A DNA stretch of 63,347 nt, from positions 1 to 63,347 of the forward strand of contig CALANA010000074.1 of assembly GCA_937925925.1 (NCBI GenBank). Direction: 5' to 3'. This DNA is from an uncultured Chloroflexales bacterium (GTDB lineage Bacteria > Chloroflexota > Chloroflexia > Chloroflexales > Chloroflexaceae). Of this stretch, positions 61,518 to 63,347 are shown one piece after another (positions within the stretch are counted from its first letter, which is position 1; every line of letters begins with the position of its first letter). The translations under genes and the position numbers were made by a program. The notes under the pieces were generated by a model. That model was not told where the DNA came from, did no database searches, and saw only the letters and a list, made by a program, of their open reading frames with translations.

Positions 61518-61959
61518 ACATTTCCTCCTCAAATAAAATAGTGCGAATTCAGAGCATGGCTACCCGCACAACGATGATCACGGGTAGCATCGTGAACCAG
61601 ATGCCAGGCTAACCAGCGTATGGACGCTGTATTACTACTGGACTACGCGTTCCTTGCTACAACAACCTCCTGGTAATGTTCGATCAGGCGCCGTATGTCC
61701 GATGTAGGCTAGCAACGTTGTATTACCATTTTGTTACCATTGGTCTTGACCATTCTACTGCACACTATCGGTGTTGCTGATCGGTCTCTCCTTTCGTACC
61801 CTGTTGTCTCGCCCCCGATCCGAGTGTAGCGGACAATGCCGCATATTATATCACCTGGCAGGCGTGGCATTGCTGGAAGCGTATCGCGGCTGTGGAGAGG
61901 GAGACAATTGTCTCCATATGATATAGTACGGCTATTACCATTTTATTACCAACGTGAGC

Positions 61960-62036
61960 GTCGGGAGGCGAGGAAGCGAGGATGTTGAAGAGGCGAGGAG
62001 GCGACGAGGTGTGAGGCGACGACGCGAGGATGCGTC
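61960..62036. repeat. Purine-rich octamer array
   Basis: Steps of about eight: GAGGCGAG, GAAGCGAG, GATGTTGA, AGGCGAGG, AGGCGACG, GACGCGAG. Same family as 12143-12200. Confidence 0.65.
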
Positions 62037-62179
62037 TTCAGGTGACAGATGACCAGGCTGGTTGGTTCGCACACCTGTCACCTGTCACCTGTTCCCTATC
62101 TGGAGCGTCCTTCCGGGGCGCGGCGCGGGCGAATTCCGTTTCTCTCCAACATGAATGGTACCCGATAGACATGAGTCGT

Positions 62180-62211
62180 CTTTGCGTTGGAACGTTGGAA
62201 CGTTCGCAAAG
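62180..62211. repeat. CGTTGGAA octamer repeat flanked by inverted CTTTGCG
   Basis: CTTTGCG, then GTTGGAAC repeated, then CGCAAAG closes the inverted pair. Confidence 0.6.
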
Positions 62212-62236
62212 ATGCCATCAGAAAAGAGGCAACGGC

Positions 62237-62728
62237 CTACACCGCTGCCAGTGTCAGGGCCTCGATGCGCATGTCGCGCAGACGGTCGCGCAGGCCTTGC
62301 GCCGCCCGCTGGGTGAGCAGGTAGCCAAAGGAGGGGTCGGTTTCAAACTGCTGGCGCAAATCAACACAGTTGAACGTTAGAAGCCGACAATCGGTGAGCG
62401 CTCGTACAGTAATGGTGGCGGTGTAGGGTGGAATGAGTGCTGACCAGGCGAAAGCTTCACCACGCCCAATTGTGCTGATTGTCACCTCCCGTTCACGTTC
62501 AGTAAGCTCGGCGATAACGGCGGGCTTTCCCTTGGCAATCAACTCAATAACTGTGGCAACTTCTCCCTCTAGTACGATGTAGAAGGAATCGAGCATGTCG
62601 CCTTCACGGAAGAAATAATGCCCGGCTGTCACCTCCTGTTCATCGGCGGCAGTTGCCATGCGTACAATCTGCTCACTCGTCAGCCCGGCGAAATAGGCAT
62701 AGCGGCGAATAATTTCGGGTGAAACCAT
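62237..62728 (-). CDS. Single-domain cyclic-nucleotide-binding (CRP-like sensor) protein
   Basis: A 163-aa protein consisting of one cNMP-binding beta-barrel (about 20-130; GHYFFREGDMLDSFYIVLEGEV) with the phosphate-binding-cassette region as RGEAFAWSALIPPYTATITV. The cassette lacks the classic R-S-A triplet of cAMP-binding CRP, so nucleotide binding is unproven. No helix-turn-helix follows, so it is not a transcription factor by itself. ATG at 62728 follows AAGGAG. It precedes (in the transcript, follows) the hydrogenase maturation gene, which hints at a redox or hydrogenase-linked role. Confidence 0.82.
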   Translation of the reverse strand: MVSPEIIRRYAYFAGLTSEQIVRMATAADEQEVTAGHYFFREGDMLDSFYIVLEGEVATVIELIAKGKPAVIAELTEREREVTISTIGRGEAFAWSALIPPYTATITVRALTDCRLLTFNCVDLRQQFETDPSFGYLLTQRAAQGLRDRLRDMRIEALTLAAV

Positions 62729-62787
62729 GGTGTACTCCTTCATACCGTTGTTCATGTCTTCGCGTACTCACCTACGCAAGCCGTATG

Positions 62788-62811
62788 CCAGGCTCGCGTA
62801 GGCGAGCCTGG
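62788..62811. repeat. Perfect ten-pair hairpin
   Basis: CCAGGCTCGC, loop GTAG, GCGAGCCTGG, between the cNMP-binding gene and the protease gene; possibly a terminator without U-run. Confidence 0.5.
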
Positions 62812-62852
62812 ACAGGCCAGTGCGTCGGCCTTTAAAACGAAAGCCAGAGCCT

Positions 62853-63347
62853 TCAGGCTCTCGGCACGACCGCGTACGACGATTGTCGTCCTAACTCCTC
62901 CAGCACCGCGTCGATCACCTGCGGGATAGCGTGGGCCACTGCGGGCGTCGGCGTGTCGCCGAAGTCAGTAATGTTCGCCACCTCAACCGCGTAGATCGTA
63001 ATCTCCGTTGGGAGCGGCAGGCCCATCCGCTGACCCAATGCCAGCGCCGTCAGCAAGCTGGTGTCGTGCGGCGAGGTGCTATGCTCGGTCGGACTGATTG
63101 CGCGCAGATCTTCCAGAGTCATACGGTGGATGGTTCCCGGTTGCCCGCGCGCCGGGTAGAGCGCATCGATCAGGATCACCCGCTCGTAGCCCAGCATCGC
63201 CTCCATCAGCAGCAGCCCGCCCACACTGACCTCGGCGCAGTCGATAGGCAGATCGGCCGGTAGCCGGGCGGCGATCGCCTCGGCCACCCACACCCCTATA
63301 CCGTCATCGGTCAATATCGGATTACCCAGCCCCAGCACCAGCGTGTG
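62853..63347 (-). CDS. Hydrogenase maturation protease, 5' end outside window
   Basis: At least 164 residues of a HyaD/HycI/HoxW-type endopeptidase that trims the large subunit of [NiFe]-hydrogenase after nickel insertion. LVLGLGNPILTDDGIGVWVA (metal-binding Asp), VILIDALYPARGQPG (second ligand) and SPHDTSLLTALALG (metal-binding His) are present. The frame is open to the window edge, so the start lies beyond 63347; GTG at 63338 is too far inside the domain to be it. Hydrogenase genes are expected next door. Confidence 0.9.
   Translation of the reverse strand, partial: HTLVLGLGNPILTDDGIGVWVAEAIAARLPADLPIDCAEVSVGGLLLMEAMLGYERVILIDALYPARGQPGTIHRMTLEDLRAISPTEHSTSPHDTSLLTALALGQRMGLPLPTEITIYAVEVANITDFGDTPTPAVAHAIPQVIDAVLEELGRQSSYAVVPRA

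Larger units (their letters stand above)
61518..62236. other. 719-base intergenic region with operator-like and repeat sequences
   Basis: No gene. It contains a CTACCCG...CGGGTAG hairpin (about 61560-61590), two direct copies of TATTACCATTTT[GA]TTACCA (about 61720 and 61932), a perfect 16-base palindrome GGAGACAATTGTCTCC (61900-61915), the octamer array 61960-62036, and CACCTGTCACCTGTCACCTG tandem units (about 62071-62091). Confidence 0.6.

Overview
The window looks like chromosomal DNA of a filamentous anoxygenic phototroph of the order Chloroflexales (Chloroflexota). The main evidence is a complete seven-gene alternative complex III operon (actABCDEFG) with no cytochrome oxidase genes attached, a CrtL-type lycopene cyclase, a MurE with an unusual amino-acid-selectivity motif, Thr/Pro-rich surface proteins, and base composition in the high fifties percent G+C. 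No rRNA, tRNA, CRISPR array or complete insertion sequence was recognised. The species cannot be fixed from sequence reading alone.

Layout. 1-2610: 3' part of a cell-surface protein with four lamin-tail domains. 2.7-12.1 kb (+): a ROK-family protein, then a tightly overlapping chain (49-aa protein, 741-aa unknown protein, HEAT-repeat protein, PIG-L deacetylase, FemAB-like transferase) followed by murE and a MATE transporter. 12.3-16.9 kb: a DUF5685 protein with an extremely Cys-rich tail (-), lycopene cyclase (+), and a 7TM-PAS-STAS sensor (-). 17.3-24.4 kb (-): rpsB-tsf-pyrH-frr-uppS-cdsA-rseP continuing into a split Cas4-like membrane nuclease and two small proteins. 24.7-28.3 kb (-): a small membrane protein and leuS, which is preceded by a coupled 46-codon upstream ORF. 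28.5-33.2 kb: lipB, a PASTA protein, lipA and hemW (+), an EI24-type membrane protein (-), and a decayed NDH-2 fragment. 33.8-41.8 kb (+): the alternative complex III operon behind a consensus TTGACA-17-TATAAT promoter. 42.4-47.0 kb: a Ser/Thr kinase-WD40 protein, an MBL hydrolase, a repeat cluster and a DUF4062 protein. 47.1-56.3 kb (-): a thiamin salvage and uptake operon (thiE-thiM-thiL-tenA-SSS symporter-thiW-ecfAA-ecfT-thiD) behind a TPP riboswitch and intrinsic terminator. 57-63.3 kb: a response regulator (+), a 1015-aa HYDIN-like repeat surface protein (-), a cyclic-nucleotide-binding protein (-), and the 3' part of a hydrogenase maturation protease (-).

Functional links. Alternative complex III oxidises quinol and feeds periplasmic electron carriers. 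The lipB/lipA pair makes lipoyl cofactors. murE and the FemAB-like protein point to peptidoglycan assembly. The thi operon salvages thiazole and pyrimidine precursors and builds thiamin diphosphate under feedback from its own riboswitch.

The most unusual material is between genes: at least two MITE-like families with terminal inverted repeats (one copy sits exactly between ecfA and ecfT, completing the stop codon of one and the start codon of the other), a degenerate period-8 repeat family, and many perfect palindromes. All product names rest on motif reading; no database search was possible.
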